Positions 1 to 15,500 of a DNA stretch of 64,000 nucleotides are shown piece by piece. A model generated the notes under the pieces. The model was not told where the DNA came from. It was given only the letters and a program-made list of their open reading frames with translations, and ran no database searches. A program made the position numbers and the translations under genes. Position 1 is the stretch's first letter. Each line of letters starts with the position of its first letter. The stretch comes from Prunus persica (Eukaryota > Streptophyta > Magnoliopsida > Rosales > Rosaceae), in assembly GCF_000346465.2 (NCBI RefSeq), contig NC_034012.1, positions 21,035,816-21,099,815 of the forward strand, given 5' to 3'.

Positions 1-1945
1 CAAAAGACTCCGCTCATAATATCTGTAAATGGAGTGGTTGGTGTATTCCATAGTTTTAGCGGTTGGATTTCACTCAAAACTAACCAAATGACCCCTCCCA
101 CCATATTATGATGTTGACCAAGTTTTGGGCTCAATTCGATATCGATTGAACCATGAAATCGGACAATTCAATTTTGTACGAAGTTCGTTCATCAAATGGA
201 GTTGTTGGTGTATTCCATAATTTTAGTGATTCGATTTCGCTCAAAACTCTCCAAATGACTCTTCCCACCATATTATGATGTTCACCAAGTTTTGGGTTCA
301 ATCCGATATCGATTGCCCAATGAAATTGGATAATTGAGGTTTGTACAAAGTTCGTTCCATAAATGGAGTGGTTGGTGTATTGCATAGTTTTAGCGATTGG
401 ATTTCATTCAATACTCACCAAATAACTCCTCCCACCATATTATGATGTTGACCAAGTTTTGGGCTCAATTCGATATCGATTGAACCATGAAATCGAACAA
501 TTCAATTTCGTACGAAGTTCGTTCATCAAATGGAGTTGTTCGTGTATTGCATAGTTTTAGTGATTGGATTCCACTCAAAACTCACCAAATGACTCCTCCC
601 ACCATATTATGATGTTGACCAAGTTTTGGGCTCAATCCGATATCGAGTGCCCAATGAAATTGGATAATTCTAGTTCGAGCGAAGTTCGTTCTGTAAATGG
701 ATTGTTGGTGTATTGCACAGTTTTGGAGATTGGATTTCACTCAAAACTCTCCAAATGACTCCTCCCACCATATTATGATGTTGACCAAGTTTTGGGCTCA
801 ATCCGATATCGATTGCCCAATGAAATGGGACAATTCAAGTTCGCACGAAGTTTGTTCCGTAAATGGAGTGGTTGGTGTTTTGCATAGTTTTAGCTATTGG
901 ATTTCACTCAGAACTCACCAACTGACTGCTCCCACCATATTATTTTGTTGACCAAGTTTTCGACTCAATCCGATATCGGTTGAACCAAGAAATCGAACAA
1001 TTCAAGTCCGAATGAAGCTCGTTCATCAAATGGAGTTGTTGGTGTAATGCATAGTTTTAGCAATAGGATTTCTCCCAAAACTCACTAAATGACTCCTCCC
1101 ACCATATTATGATGTTGACCAAGTTATGGGCGCAATCTGATATCGATTAAACCAAGAAATCAGACAATTCAGGTACGTACGAAGTTCATTTCGTAACTGG
1201 AGTGGTTGGTGTATTGCAAAGTTTTAGCGATTGGATTTCACTCAAAACTCACCAAACGACTCATCCCACCATATTACGATGTTGACCAAATTTTGGGCTC
1301 AATCCGATATCGATTGCCTAATGAAATGGGACAATTCAAGTTTGTACGAAGTTCGTTCTGTAAATGGTGTGGTTGGTGTATTGTATAGTTTTAGCAATTG
1401 GATTTCACTCAAAACTCTCCAAATGACTCCTCCCACCATATTATGATGTTGGCCAAGTTTTGTGCCCAATCCGATATCGATTGAACTAAGAAATCTGGCA
1501 ATTCGAGTTCGTACGAAATTCGTTCTGTAAATGGTTTGGTTGGTGTATTTCATAGTTTTAGCAATTGGATTTCACTCAAAACTCACCAAATGACTCCTCC
1601 CACCATATTATGATGTTGACCAAGTTTTGGGCCCAACCCGATATCGATTGAACCAAGAAATCTAACAATTCAAGTTCGTACGAAGTTCATTCCGTAAGTG
1701 GAATGGTTGGTGTATTGCATAGTTTTTGCGATTGGATTTGACTCAAAACTCACCGAACAACTCATCCCACCATATTACGATGTTGACCAAATTTTGGGCT
1801 CAATCCGATATCGATTGCCTAATGAAATGGGACAATTCAAGTTCGTACGAAGTTCGTTCTGTAAATGGAGTGGTTGGTGTATTGCATAGTTTTAGCCATT
1901 GGATTTCACTCAAAACTCACCAAAAGACTCCTCCCACTATATTAT
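1..1945 (+). repeat. Satellite array, type A (167-bp monomers)
   Basis: About 11.6 head-to-tail monomers, each with GATGTTGACCAAGTTTTGGG, CGATATCGATT and TTCGTACGAAGTTCG at a 167-bp spacing. Two A variants are mixed. A1 has GAACCA(A/T)GAAATCGGAC followed by TTCATCAAATGGAGTTGTTGG. A2 has GCCCAATGAAATTGGAC followed by a CGTAAATGGAGTGGTTGG segment. They partly alternate, which suggests an old 334-bp dimer. Adjacent copies differ at many sites. No gene is present; the short open frames in this block are monomers read in accidental frames. Confidence 0.95.
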
Positions 1946-4900
1946 GATGTTACCTAAGTTTTGGACTCAATCCGATATCGATTGGTCCACGAAATCGGCT
2001 AATACAGGTCCGTTCGAAGTTCGTTCTAAAATGGAGTGATTGGTGTATTGTATAGTTCAAGAGATTGGATTTCATTCAAAACCCACCAAATGACTCCTCC
2101 CAGAATATTATGATGTTCCTCAAGTTTTGGACTCAATCCGATATCGATTGTCCATGAAATTGGACAATTCAGGTTCGTACGAAGCTCGTTCTGAAATGAA
2201 GTAGTTGGTGTATTGCTTTGTTTTAGCCATTGGATTTCGCTCAAAACTCACCAAAGGACTCCTCCCACCATACTATGATGTTCCCCAAGTTCAGGGCTGA
2301 ATTCGAGATCGATTGGTCCAAGAAATTGGACTATTCAAGTCCGTACAAAGTTCATTCTCTAACAGAGTGGTTGGTGTATTTCACCGTTTTTGCTATTGGA
2401 TTTAATTCAAAACCGACCAAATGACTCCTCCCACTATATTATGATGTTCCCCAAATTTCGTACTCAATCCGATATCGATTGGCCCCTGAAATTGGGCAAT
2501 TCAGATTCGTACGAAGTTCATTATGAAATGGAGTGGTTGGTGTATTGCATTGTTTTAGCCGTTGGATTTCACTCAAAACTCACCAAATGACTCCTCCCAC
2601 CATATTATGACGTTCCCCAAGTTTTTGATCTAATCCGATATCAATTCGTCCACGAAATCAGACAATTCAGTTTCATACGAAGTTCATTCTGAAATGGAGT
2701 GGTTGGTGTATTGCATTGTTCTAGAGATTGGATTTCACTAAAAACCCAACAAATGACTCTTTCCACTATATTATGATGTTCCCCAAGTTTTGGACTCAAT
2801 CCGATATCGATTGGTTCATGAAATTGGACAATTCAGGTTCGTAAGAAGTTCGTTCTGAAATGGAGTGGTTGGTGTATTGCATAGTTCTAGAGATTCGATT
2901 TCACTGAAAACCCACCAAATGACTCCACCCACTAAATTAAGATGTTCCCCCAGTTCTGGACTAAAGCTGATATCATTTGGTTCATGAAATCGGAGAATTC
3001 AGGTTCGTACGAAGTTCGTTATGAAATGGAGTGGTTTGGTGTACTGCATAGTTTTAGATATTGGATTTTACTCAAAACTCAGCAAATGACTCCTCCCACC
3101 ATATTATGATGTTCCAGAAGTTTTGGGCTCAATCCGATATCGATTGGTTCATGAAATTGGACAATTCAGGTTCGTACGAAGTTCATTATGAAATGGAGTG
3201 GTTGGTGTATTGCATAGTTCTAGAGATTGGATTTCACTGAAACCCACCAAATGACTCCTCCCACTATATTATGATGTCCCCCCAGTTTTGAACTAAAGCT
3301 GATATCGTTTGGTTCATGAAATCAGACAATTCAAGTTCGTACGAAGTTCGTTATGAAATGGAGTAGTTGGTGTACTACATAGTTTTAGCCATTGGATTTC
3401 ACTCAAAACTCGCCAAATGACTCTTCCCACCATATTATGATGTTCCCTAAGTTTTGGACTAAATTCGATATCAATTGGTCCCTGAAATCGGACAATTCAG
3501 GTTCATATGAAGTTCGTTCTCAAATGAAGTGGTAGGTGTATTGCATTGTTTTAGCCATTGGATTTCACTCAAAACTCCCAAAATGACTCCTCCCACTATA
3601 TGATGATGTTCACCAAATTTCGAACTCAATCCGATATCGATTGGTCCCTGAAATTGGGCAATTCAGATTCGTACGAAGTTCATTATAAAATGGAGTGGTT
3701 GATGTATTGCATAGTTTTTGCCGTTGGATTTCACTCTAAACCCACCAAATGACTCCTGCCACAATATTATCATGTTCCCCAAGTTTTGGACTCAATCAAA
3801 TATTGACACGTCCATGAAATCCGACAATTCAGGTTCGTACTAAATTCATTCTGAAATGGAGTGGTTGGTGTATTGCATAGTTCTAGAGATTGGATTTCCC
3901 TGAAAACCCACCAAATGACTCCTCCCACTAAATTTTGATGTTCCCCAAGTTTTGGCCTCAATCCGAAATCGATTGGTCCATGAAATTGGACAATTCAGGT
4001 TCGTACGAAGTTCGTTATGAAATGGAGTGGTTGGTGTTTTGCATAGTTTTATCCATCGGATTTCACTCAAAACTCACCAAATGACTCCTCCCACCATATT
4101 ATGATGTTCCTCAAGTTTTGGACTCAATCCGTAATCGATTCGTCCATGAAATCGTACAATTCAGGTTCGGACGAAGTACATTCTGAAGTGGAGTGGTTGG
4201 TGTATTGTATAGTTCTAGAGATTGGATTTCACTCAAAACTCCCCAAATGACTCCTCCCACAATATTATGATGTTCCCTAAGTTTTGGACTCAATTCGATA
4301 TTGATTGGTCCACGAAATTGGACAATTCAGGTTCGTTCCAAGTTCGTTCTTAAAATGGAGTGGTTGGTGTATTATATAGTTCTAGAGATTGGATTTCACT
4401 CAATACTCACCAGTTGACTCCTCCCGTCATATTATGTTGCTCCCCATGTTGTGTACTCAATCCGATATCGATTGGTCCATGAAATCGGACAATTCAGGTT
4501 CGTACGAAGTTCGTTCTAAAATGCAGTGGTTGGTGTATTGCATAGTTTTGGCAATTGGATTTCACTAAAAACACTACTCCCACAACATTATAATGTTCCC
4601 CAAGTTTTGGACTCAATCCGATATCGATTGTTCCAGGAAATTGGATATTTGAGGTTCTTACGAAGTTCGTTCTTAAATGGAGTGGTTGGTGTATTGCATA
4701 GTTCTAGAGATTGGATTTCACTCAAAACCCACCAAATGACACCTCCCACCATATTATGATGTTCCCCAAGTTTTGGACTCAATCCTATATCGATTGGTCC
4801 ATGAAATTGGACAATTCAGGTTCGTACGAAGTTCGTTATCAAATGGACTGGTTGGCGTATTGCGTAGTTCTAGAGATTGAATTTCACTCAAAACCCACCA

Positions 4901-7900
4901 AATGACTCCTTCCACCATATTATGATGTTCCCCAAGTTTTGGACTCAATCCGATATCGATTCGTCCATGAAATCGGACAATTCATGTTCGTACGAAGTTC
5001 GTTCTGAAATGGAGTGGTTGGTGTATTGCATAGTTTTAGCCATTGGATTTCTCTCAAAACTCACCAAATGAGTCCTCCCACCGTATTATGATGTTCTTCA
5101 AGTTTTGGACTCAATCCGATATCCATTCGTCCATGAAATCGGACAATTCAGGTTCAGACGAAGTTCGTTCTGAAATGGAGTGGTTGGTGTATTACATTGT
5201 TTTAGCCATTGGATTTCACTCAAAATTCACAAAATGACTCCTCCCACAACATTATGATGTTCCCCAAGTTTTGTACTCAATCCGATATCGATTAGTCCTT
5301 GAAATCGGACAATTCAGGTTCGTACAAAGTTCATTCTGAAATGGGGTGGATGGTTTATTGCTTAGTTTTAGCCATTGGATTTCGCTCAAAAGTCACCAAA
5401 CGACTCCTCCACCATATTATGATGTTCCCCAAGTTTTCGACTCAATCCAATATCGATTGGTCCATGAAATCGAACAATTCAGGTTCGAACGAAGTTCGTT
5501 TTGAAATGTAGTGGTTGGTGTATTGCATAGTTCAAGAGGTTGGATTTCACTCAAAACCCACCAAATGACTCCTCTCACCATATTATGACGGTCCCCAAGT
5601 TTTGGACTCAGTCCGATATCGATTGGTCCATGAAATCGGACAATTCAAGTTCGTACGAAGTTCATTCTGAAATGGAGTGGTCTGTGTATTGCATAGTTGT
5701 AGAGATCGGATTTCACTCAAAACCCACCAAATGACTCCTCCCACGATATTATGATGTTCCCTAAGTTTTAGACTCAACCCGACATCTTTTGGTCCACGAA
5801 ATTGGACAATTCAGGTTCGTACGAAGTTTATTCTAAAATGGAATTGTTGGTGTATTGCATAGTTCTAGAGGGTGGATTTTACTGAAAACCCACCAAGTGA
5901 CTCCTCCCACTATATTATGATGTTCCCTAAGTTTTGGACGTAATCCGATTTCGATTGGTCCATGAAATCGGAAAATTCAGGTTCGTACGAAGTTTATTCT
6001 GAAATGGAGTGGTTAGTGTATTGCATAGTTCTAGAGATCGGATTTCACTCAAAACCCGCCAAATGACTCCTTCCACGATATTATGATGTTCCCCAAGTTT
6101 TAGACTCAACCCAATATCGATTGGCCCATGAAATTGGACAATTCAGGTAAGTGTGAAGTTCGTTCCAAAATGGAATTGTTGGTGTTTTGCATAGTTCTAG
6201 AGATTGGATTTCACTCAAAACTCACAAAATGACTCCTCCCACAACATTCTGATGTTCCCCAAGTTTTGGACTCAATCTGATATCGATTTGTCCATGAAAT
6301 CAGACAATTTAGGTTTGTTCGAAGTTCGTTCTGAAATTGAGTGGTTGGTGTATTGCATGGTTTTAGGTATTGGATTTCACTCAAAACTCACCAATATGAC
6401 TCCTCCCACCATATTATGATGTTCTCCAAGTTTTGGACTCAATCCGATATCGATTGGTCTTTGAAATTGGACAATTCTTGTTCGTACGAAGTTTGTTCTC
6501 TAATGGGTTGGTGTATTGCGTAGTTTTGGCAATTGAATTTCAATCAAAACTCATCAACTGACTCCTATCACAACATTATGTTGTTCCCCAAGTTTTGGAC
6601 TCAATCCGATATCGATTGGTCAATGAAATTGGACTATTCAGGTTCGTATGAAGGTCATTTTGAAATGGAGTGGTTGGTGTATTGTATAGTTCTAGATATT
6701 GGATTTCACTCTAAACCCACCAAATGACTCCTGCCACAATATTATGATGTTACCCAAGTTTTGGACTCAATCAGATGTTGATTCGTCCATGAAATCCGAC
6801 AATTCAGGTTCGTACGAAGTTCGTTCTGAAATGGAGTGGTTGGTGTATTGCATAGTTTTAGCTGTCGGATTTCTCTCAAAACTCACCAAATGACTCCTCC
6901 CACGATATTATGATGTTACCCAAGTTTTGGACTCAATTCGATATCGATTGTTCCATGAAATTGGACAATTCAGGTTCGTACGAAGTTCGTCATGAAATGG
7001 AGTGGTTGGTGTATTGCATAATTTTATAAATTGGATTTCACTCAAAACTCACCAAATGACTCCTCCCACCATATTATGATGTTCCCCAAGTTTTGGACTC
7101 AAGCCGATATCGATTGGTCCATGAAATCAGATAATTCATGTTCGTACGAAGTTCTTTTTGAAATGGAGTGGTTGGTGTACTGTATAGTTCTAGAGATGGG
7201 ATATCACTCAAAGCCCACCAAATGACTCCTCCCACAATATTATGATGTTCCCCAATTTTTGGACCCAATCCGATATCCATTGGTCCATGAAATTTGACAA
7301 TTCCGGTTCGTACAAAGTTCGTTCTGAAATGTAGTGGTTGGTGTGTTGTATAGTTCTAGAGATTGGATTTCTCTCAAAACCCACCAATTGACTCCTCCCA
7401 CAATATTATGAGGTTCCCCAAGTTTTGGACTCAATCCGATATCGATTGGTCCATGAAATCAGACAATTCAAGATTGCAAAGTTTTGGCAATTGGATGTCA
7501 CTCAAAACTCCCCAAATGACTCCTCCCACAACATTATGATGTTCCCCAAGTTTTGGACTCAATCCGATATCGATTGTTCCATGAAATTGGACAATTCAAG
7601 TTCGTACGAAGTTCGTCATGAAATGGAGTGGTTGGTGTATTGCATAATTTTATAAATTGGATTTCACTCAAAACTCACCAAATGACTCCTCCCACCATAT
7701 TATGATGTTCCCCAAGTTTTGGACTCAAGCCGATATCGATTGGTCCATGAAATCAGATAATTCATGTTCGTACGAAGTTCGTTCTGAAATGGACTGGTTG
7801 GTTTGCTGTATAGTTCTACAGATGGGATATCACTCAAAGCCCACCAAATGACTCCTCCCACAATATTATGATGTTCCCCAATTTTTGGACCCAATCCGAT

Positions 7901-10900
7901 ATCGATTAGTCCATGAAATTCGACAATTCCGGTTCGTACAAAGTTCGCTCTGAAATGTAGTGGTTGGTGTGTTGTATAGTTCTAGAGATTAGATTCACTC
8001 AAAACCTACCACGTGACTCCTTCCACTATATTATGATGTTCCCCACGTTTTGGACTCAATCCGTTATCGATTGGCCCACCAAATTGGACAATTCAAGTTC
8101 GTGCGAAGTTCGTTATGAAATGGAGTAGTTGGTGTATTGCATAGTTTTAGCCATTGGATTTCACTCAAAACTCACCAAGTGACTCCTCCCACCATATTAT
8201 GAGGTTCCCTAAGTTTTAGACCAAATCCGAAGTCAATTGGTCCATGAACTTGGACAATTCATGTTCGTACGAAGTTGTACTAAAATAGAGTGGTTGGTGT
8301 ATTGCATAGTTCTAGAATTGGATTTTACTCAAAACCCACCAAATGACTCCTCCCACCATATTATGATGTTCACCAAATTTTGGACTTAATCCGATATCGA
8401 TTTGTCCATGAAATCAGACAATTCAGGTTCGTATCAAGTTCGTTCTGAAATGGAGTGGTTGGTGTATTGCATAGTTCTAGAGATCGGATTTTACTCAAAA
8501 CCCACCAAATGACTCCACTCACTATATTATCATGTTCCTCAAGTTTTGGGCTCAATCCGATATCGATTGGTGCATGAAATTCGACAATTCAGGTTCGAAT
8601 GAAGTTCGTTCCGAAATGGAGTGGTTGGTGTATTGTACTGTTCTAGGGATTGGATTTCACTCAAAACCCACCAAATGACTCCTTCCACAACATTATGACG
8701 TTCCCCAAGTTTTGGGCTCAATCCGATATCGATTGCTCCATCAAATAGGACAATTCAGGTTTGTACGAGGTTCGTTCTGAAATGGAGTGCATGGTGTATT
8801 GCATAGTTTTGCCAATTGGATTTCACTCAAAACCCACCAAATGACTCCTCCCACCATATTATGATGTTCCCCAAATTTTGGACTTAATCCGATATCGATT
8901 TGTCAATCAAATTAGACAATTCAGGTTCGTATGAAGTTCGTTTTGAAATGGAGTGGTTGGTGTATTACACAATTCTAGAGATTGGATTTTACTCAAAACC
9001 CACCAAATGTCTCCTCCCACTATAATATCATTTTCCCCAAGTTTTGGACTCAATCCAATATCGAGTGGTCCATGAAATTGGACAATTCACGTACGTAAGA
9101 AATTCGTTCTGAAATGGAGTGGTTGATGTATTGTATAGTTCTATAGATTGGATTTCTCTCAAAACTCACAAAATGACTCCTCCCACAACATTATGATGTT
9201 CCCCAAGTTCGGACACAATCCGATACAGATTGGTCCCTAAAATTGGACATTTCTTGTTCGTTCGAAGTTCGTTCTGAAATTTAGTGGTTGGTGTGTTGTA
9301 ATGTTCTAGAGATTGGATTTCACTCAAAACTCACCATATGACTCCTCCAACCATATTATGATGTTCCCCAAATTCTAAACTCAATCCGAAATCGATTGGT
9401 CCAAGAAATTGGACTACTCATGTTCGTACGAAGTAAGTTATAAAATGGAGTGGTTGGTGTATTGCATAGTTTTAGCTATTGGATTTCACTCAAAACCCAC
9501 CAAATGACTCCTCCCAACATATTATGATGTTACCCAAGTTTTGGACTCAATCCGATATCGATTTGTCCGAGAAATCGGACAATTCAGGTTCGTACGAAGT
9601 TCGTTCTGAAATCGAGTGGTTGGCTTATTGCATTGTTTTAGCCATTGGATTTCACTCAAAACTCGCAAAATGACTACTCCCACAACATTATGATGTTCCC
9701 CAAGTTTTGGACACAATCCAATACAGATTGGTCCCTGAAATTTTACAATCCAGGTTCGTTTGAAGTTCGTTCTGAAATGGAGTGGTTGGTGTATTGTATA
9801 GTTCTAGAGATTGGATTTCACTCAAAACTCACCATATGACTCCTCCCACCATATTATGATGTTCCCCCAGTTTTGGACACAATCCGATACAGATTGGTCC
9901 CTGAAATTTTACAATTCAAGTTCATTCGAAGTTCGTTCTGAAATGGAGTGGTTGATGTATTGTATAGTTCTTGAGATTGATTTTTACTCAAAACACACCA
10001 TATGACTCCTCCCAACATATTATGATGTTCCCCATGTTTTGGACATAATCCCATATCGATTGGTCCTTGAAATTGGACAATTCAGGTTCGTACGAAGTTC
10101 ATTCTGAAATGGGGTGGTTGGTGTATTGCATAGTTCTAGAGATTGGATTTTACTCAAAACCCACCAAATGACTCCTCCCGCTATATCATCATGTTCCCCA
10201 AATTTTGGACTCAATCTGATATCGATTTGTCCATGAAATCAGACGATTCAGGTTCGTATGAAGTTCGTTCTAAAATGGAGTGCTTGGTATATGGCATAGT
10301 TCTAGAGATTGGATTTTACTCAAAACCCACCAAATGACTCCTCCCACTATATCATCATGTTCCCCAAATTTCGGACTCAATCAGATATCAATTGGTCCAT
10401 GAAAATGGACAATTCAGGTTTGTACGAAATTTGATCTGAAATGGAGTGGTTGGTGTATTGCATAGTTTTAGCCATTGGACTTCACTCAAAACTCACCTTA
10501 TGACTCATCCCACCATATTATGAAGTTCTCCAAGTTTTGGGTTCAATCCGATATCGATTGGTCCATGAAATTCGGCTATTCATTTTGTACGAAGTTCGTT
10601 ATGAAATGTAGTGGTTGGTGTACTTCATACTTTTTTATATTGGATTTCACTCAAAACAACCAAATGACTCCTCCCACAATATTATGACGTTCCCCAAGTT
10701 TCGGACTCAATCCGATATCGATTTGTCCATGAAATCGGACAATTAAAATTCGTACGAAGTTCTGAAATGGAGCGGTTGGTGTATTGCACTGTTTTGGCCA
10801 TTTGATTTCACTCAAAACTGACAAAATGACTCCTCCCACAACATTATGATGTTCCCCAAGTTTTGGACTCAATCCGATACCGATTGGTCCTTGAAATTGG

Positions 10901-12507
10901 ACAATTTAGGTTCGTACGAAGTTCGTTATGAAATGTAGTGGTTGGTCTATTGCTTTGTTTTAGCCATTGGATTTCACTCAAAACTCTCAAAATGACTCCT
11001 CCCACAACATAATGATGTTCCCCAAGTTTTGGACTCAATCCGATACCGATTGGTCCTTGAAATTGGACAATTCAGGTTCGTACGAAGTTTGTTCTGAAAT
11101 GGAGTGGTTGGTCTATTGCACTATTTTAGCCATTGGATTTCACTCAAAACTCTCAAAATGACTCCTCCCACAACATAATGATGTTCTCCAAGTTTTGGAC
11201 TCAATCCGATATCGATTTGTCCATGAAATCAAACAATTAAAGTTCGTACGAAGTTCATTCTAAAATGGAGTTGTTGGTGTATTGCATTGTTCTAAAGATT
11301 GGATTTTACCCAAAACCCACCAAATGACTCCTCCCACTATATTATCATGTTCCCCAAGTTTTGGACTCAATCCGATTTCAATTGGTCCATGAAATTGGAC
11401 AATTCAAGTTCGTACGAAGTTTGAACGGAAATGGAGTCGTTGGTGTATTGCATAGTTTTAGCCATTGGATTTCACTCAAAACTCACCGTATGACTCCTCC
11501 CACCATATTATGATGTTCCCCAAGTTTTCGGTTCAATCCGATATCGATTGGTCCAAGAAATTGGACTATTCATATTCGTACGAAGTTCGTTATGAAATCG
11601 AGTGGTAGGTGTATTTCATAGTTTTTGCAAACAGATTTCACTCAAAACCCCCCAAATCACTCCTCCCACAATATTATGCTGTGCCTCAAGTTTTGGACTC
11701 AATCCGATATCGATTTGTCCATGAAATCGGAGAATTTAGGTTCGTACGAAGTTTGTTCTCACATCGAGTGGTTGGTGTATTTTAATGTTCTGGAGATTGG
11801 ATTTTACTCAAAACAAACTAGATGACTCCTCCCACAAGATTGTGATGTCCCCCAAGTTTAGGGCTCAATCCGATATCGATTGGTCCAAGAAATTGGACTA
11901 TTCATGTTCGTACGAACTTCGTTCTCTAATGGAGTGGTTGGTGTATTGCGTAGTTTTGGCAAATGGATTTCACTCAAAACCCATCAAATGACTCCTCCCA
12001 CAACATTATGATGTTCCCCAAGTTTTGGACTCAATCCGATATCGATTGGTTCACGGAATTGGACAATTCAGGTTTGTACGGAGTTCGTTTTGAAATGGAC
12101 TTGTTGGTGTATTGCATAGTTCTTGAGATTGGATTTCACTCAAAACACACCAAATGACTCCTCCCACCAAATTATGATGTTCCCCAAGTTTTGGACTCAA
12201 TCCGATATCGATTAGTGCTTGAAATCGGACCATTCAGGTTCGTACGAAGCTCGTTTTGAAATGAAGTGGTTGATGTATTGTAAAGTTCTAGAGATTGCAT
12301 TTCACTGAAAACGCACCAAATGACTCCTCCCACTATATTACGTTGTTCTCCAAGTTTTGGACTCGATCCGACATCGATTAGTCCATGAAATCAGACATTT
12401 CAGGTTCGTACAAAGTTCGATATGAAATTGACTGGTTGGTTTATTGCGTAGTTTTAGCCCTTGGATTTCAGTCAAAACTCACCAAATGACTCCTCCCACC
12501 ATATTAT
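1946..12507 (+). repeat. Satellite array, type B (166-bp monomers)
   Basis: About 63 monomers, head to tail. The change from A to B is abrupt at 1946, where GTTGACC...GGGCTC becomes GTT(A/C)CC...GGACTC and GGTCC replaces GAACC or GCCCA. B monomers vary mainly in one segment: TTTTAGCCATTGG with CTCACC, or TTCTAGAGATTGG with CCCACC. Monomer starts repeat every 166 bp, for example at 4711, 4877 and 5043 for the same in-frame motif. 166 is not a multiple of 3, so no continuous repeat protein can be encoded. No gene or RNA gene is visible. Confidence 0.95.
6900..7992 (+). repeat. 626-bp segmental duplication inside the B array
   Basis: A stretch at about 6900-7366 recurs at about 7526-7992, offset 626 bp. 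Both copies share rare variants: GATTGTTCC, a CATAATTTTATAAATTGG segment, CAAGCCGATATCG, and CAATTTTTGGACCC in the following monomer. The period is four monomers minus about 38 bp, because one intervening monomer at about 7470 lacks the segment containing TTCGTACGAAGTTCG. Confidence 0.85.
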
Positions 12508-15500
12508 GATGCTGACCACATTTTGGGCTCAATCCGATATCGATTGAACCAAGAAATCAGACAATTCAAGTTCGTACGAAGTTCGTTCATAAAATGGAGT
12601 TGTTGGTGTACCGGAACGTTTTAGCGATTGGATTTCACTCAAAACTAGCCAAATGACTCCTCCCACCATATTATGATGATGACCAAGTTTTGGGCTCAAT
12701 CCGATGTTGATTGAACCAAGAAATCGGACAATTCAAGTTCGTACGAAGTTCGTTCATAAAATGGAGTTGTTGGTGTACAGGAACGTTTTAGCGATTGGAT
12801 TTCACTCAAAACTAGCTAAATGACTCCTCCCACCATATTATGATGATGACCAAGTTTTGGGCTCAATCCGATGTCAATTGAACCAAGAAATCGGACAATT
12901 CAAGTTCGTGCGAAGTTCGTTCATCAAATGGAGTTGTTGGGGTATAGCGTAGTTTTAGCGATTGGATTTCAGTCAAAACTCACCACATGACTCCTCCCAC
13001 CGTATTATGATGTCGACCAAGTTTGGGTTCATTCCGATATCGCTTGCCCAATGAAATTGGCCAAGTCTAGTTCGTACGAAGTTCGTTCCGTAAATGGAGT
13101 GGTTGGTGTATTGAATAGTTTTAGCGATTGGATTTCACTCAAAACTTACTAAATGACTCCTCGCACCATGTTATAATGTTGACCAAGTTTTGAGCTCAAC
13201 GAGATATCGATTCCCCAATAAAATTGGACAATTCAAGTTCGTACGAAGTTCGTTCCGTAAATGGAGTGGTTGGTGTATTGCGTAGTTTCAGTGATTGGAT
13301 TTCACTCAAAACTCACCAAATGACTCCTCCCACCATATTATGATGTTGACCATGTTTTGGGCTCAATCCGATATCGATTGCCCAATGAAATTGGACAATT
13401 CAAGTTCGTACGAAGTTCGTTCAATAAATCGAGTGCTTGGTGTATTGCATAGTTTTACGTATTGTATTTTACTCAAAACTCACCAACTGACTCCTCCCAC
13501 CACATTATGATGTTGACCAAGTTTTGGGCCCAATCCGATATCAATTGAACCATGAAATCGGACAATTCAATTTCGTACGAAGTTCGTTCATCAAATAGAG
13601 TTGTTTGTGTATTGCATAGTTTTAGCAATTGGATTTCACTCAGAACTCACCAAATGACTCCTCCCACCGTATTACGATGTTGACGAAGTTTTGGGCTCCA
13701 TCCGACATCGATTGTCCAATGAAATTGGACAATTCAGGTTCGTACGAAGTTCGTTCAGTAAATGGAGTGGTTGGTGTATTGCATAGTTTTAGCAAGTCGA
13801 TTTCACTCAAAACTCACCAAATGACTCCTCCCAACATATTATGATGTTGACCAAGTTTTGGGCTTAATTCGATATCGATTGTCCAATGAAATTGGACAAT
13901 TCAAGTTCGTACGAAGTTCGTTCAATAAATCGAGTGCTTGGTGTATTGCATAGTTTTGCGTATTGTATTTTACTCAAAACTCACCAACTGACTCCTCCCA
14001 CCATATTATGATGTTGACCAAGTTTTGGGCCCAATCCGATATCAATTGAACCATGAAATCGGACAATTCAATTTCGTACGAAGTTCGTTCATCAAATAGA
14101 GTTGTTTGTGTATTGCATAGTTTTAGCGATTGAATTTCACTCAGAACTCACCAAATGACTCCTCCCACTATATTACGATGTTGACGAAGTTTTGGGCTCC
14201 ATCCGATATCGATTGCCCAATGAAATTGGACAATTCAGGTTCGTACGAAGTTCGTTCAGTAAATGGAGTGGTTGGTGTATTGCATAGTTTTAGCAAGTCG
14301 ATTTCACTCAAAACTCACCAAATGACTCCTCCCAACATATTATGATGTTGACCAAGTTTTGGCCTCAATTCGTTATCGATTGTCCAATGAAATTGGACAA
14401 TTCAAGTTCGTACGAAGTTCGTTCCGTAAATGGAGTGGTTGGTGTATTACATAGTTTTAGAGATTGCATTTTACTCAAAACCCCCCAAATGCCTCCTCCC
14501 ACCATATTATGATGTTGACTAAGTTTTGGGCTCAATCCGATATCGATTGCGTAATGAAATTGGACAATTGAAGTTCGTACGAAGTTCGTTCCGTAAATGG
14601 AGTGGTTGGTGTATTGCATAGTTTTAGCGATTGGATTTCATTCAAAACTCACCAAAGGACTCCTCCCACTATATTATGATGTTGACCAAGTTTTGGGCTC
14701 AATCCGATATCGATTGGACCAAGAAATCAAACAATTCATGTTCGTACAAAGTTCGTTCATCAAATGGAGTTGTTGGTGTATTGCATAGTTTTAGCAATTG
14801 GATTTCACTCAAAACTCACCAAATGACTCTCCCACCATATTATGATGTTGACCAAGTTTTGGGCTCAATCCAATATCGATTGAACCAAGAAGTCGGACAA
14901 TTCAGGTGCGTACAAAGTTCGTTTCGTAATTGGAGTGGTTGGTGTATTGCATAGTTTTAGCGATTGAATTTCACTCAAAACTCACCGAACGAGTCATCCC
15001 ACCATATTATGATATTGACCAATTTTTGGGCTCAATCCGATATAGATTGAACCATGAAATCAGACAATTCAATTTTGTACGAAGTTCGTTCATCAAATGA
15101 AGTTTTTGGTGTACAGCACAGTTTTAGTGATTGGATTTCTCTCAAAACTCACCAAATGACTCCTCCCACCATATTATGATGTTGACCAAGTTTTGGGCTC
15201 AATCCATATCGATTCCCAATGAAATCGGACAATTCAAGTTCGTACGAAATTTGTTCCGTAAATGGAGTGGTTAGCGTATTGCATAGTTTTAGCGATTGGA
15301 TTTCACTCAAAACTCACCAAATCCCTCCCACCATATTATGATGTTCACCAAGTTTTGGGCTCAATCCTATATCAATTGAACCAAGAAATTGGACAAATCC
15401 GAACAAAGTTCGTTCATCAAATGGAGTTGTTGGGGTATTGCATACTTTTAGCGATTGGATTTCTCAAAAAACTCACCAAATGACTCCTCCCACCATATTA

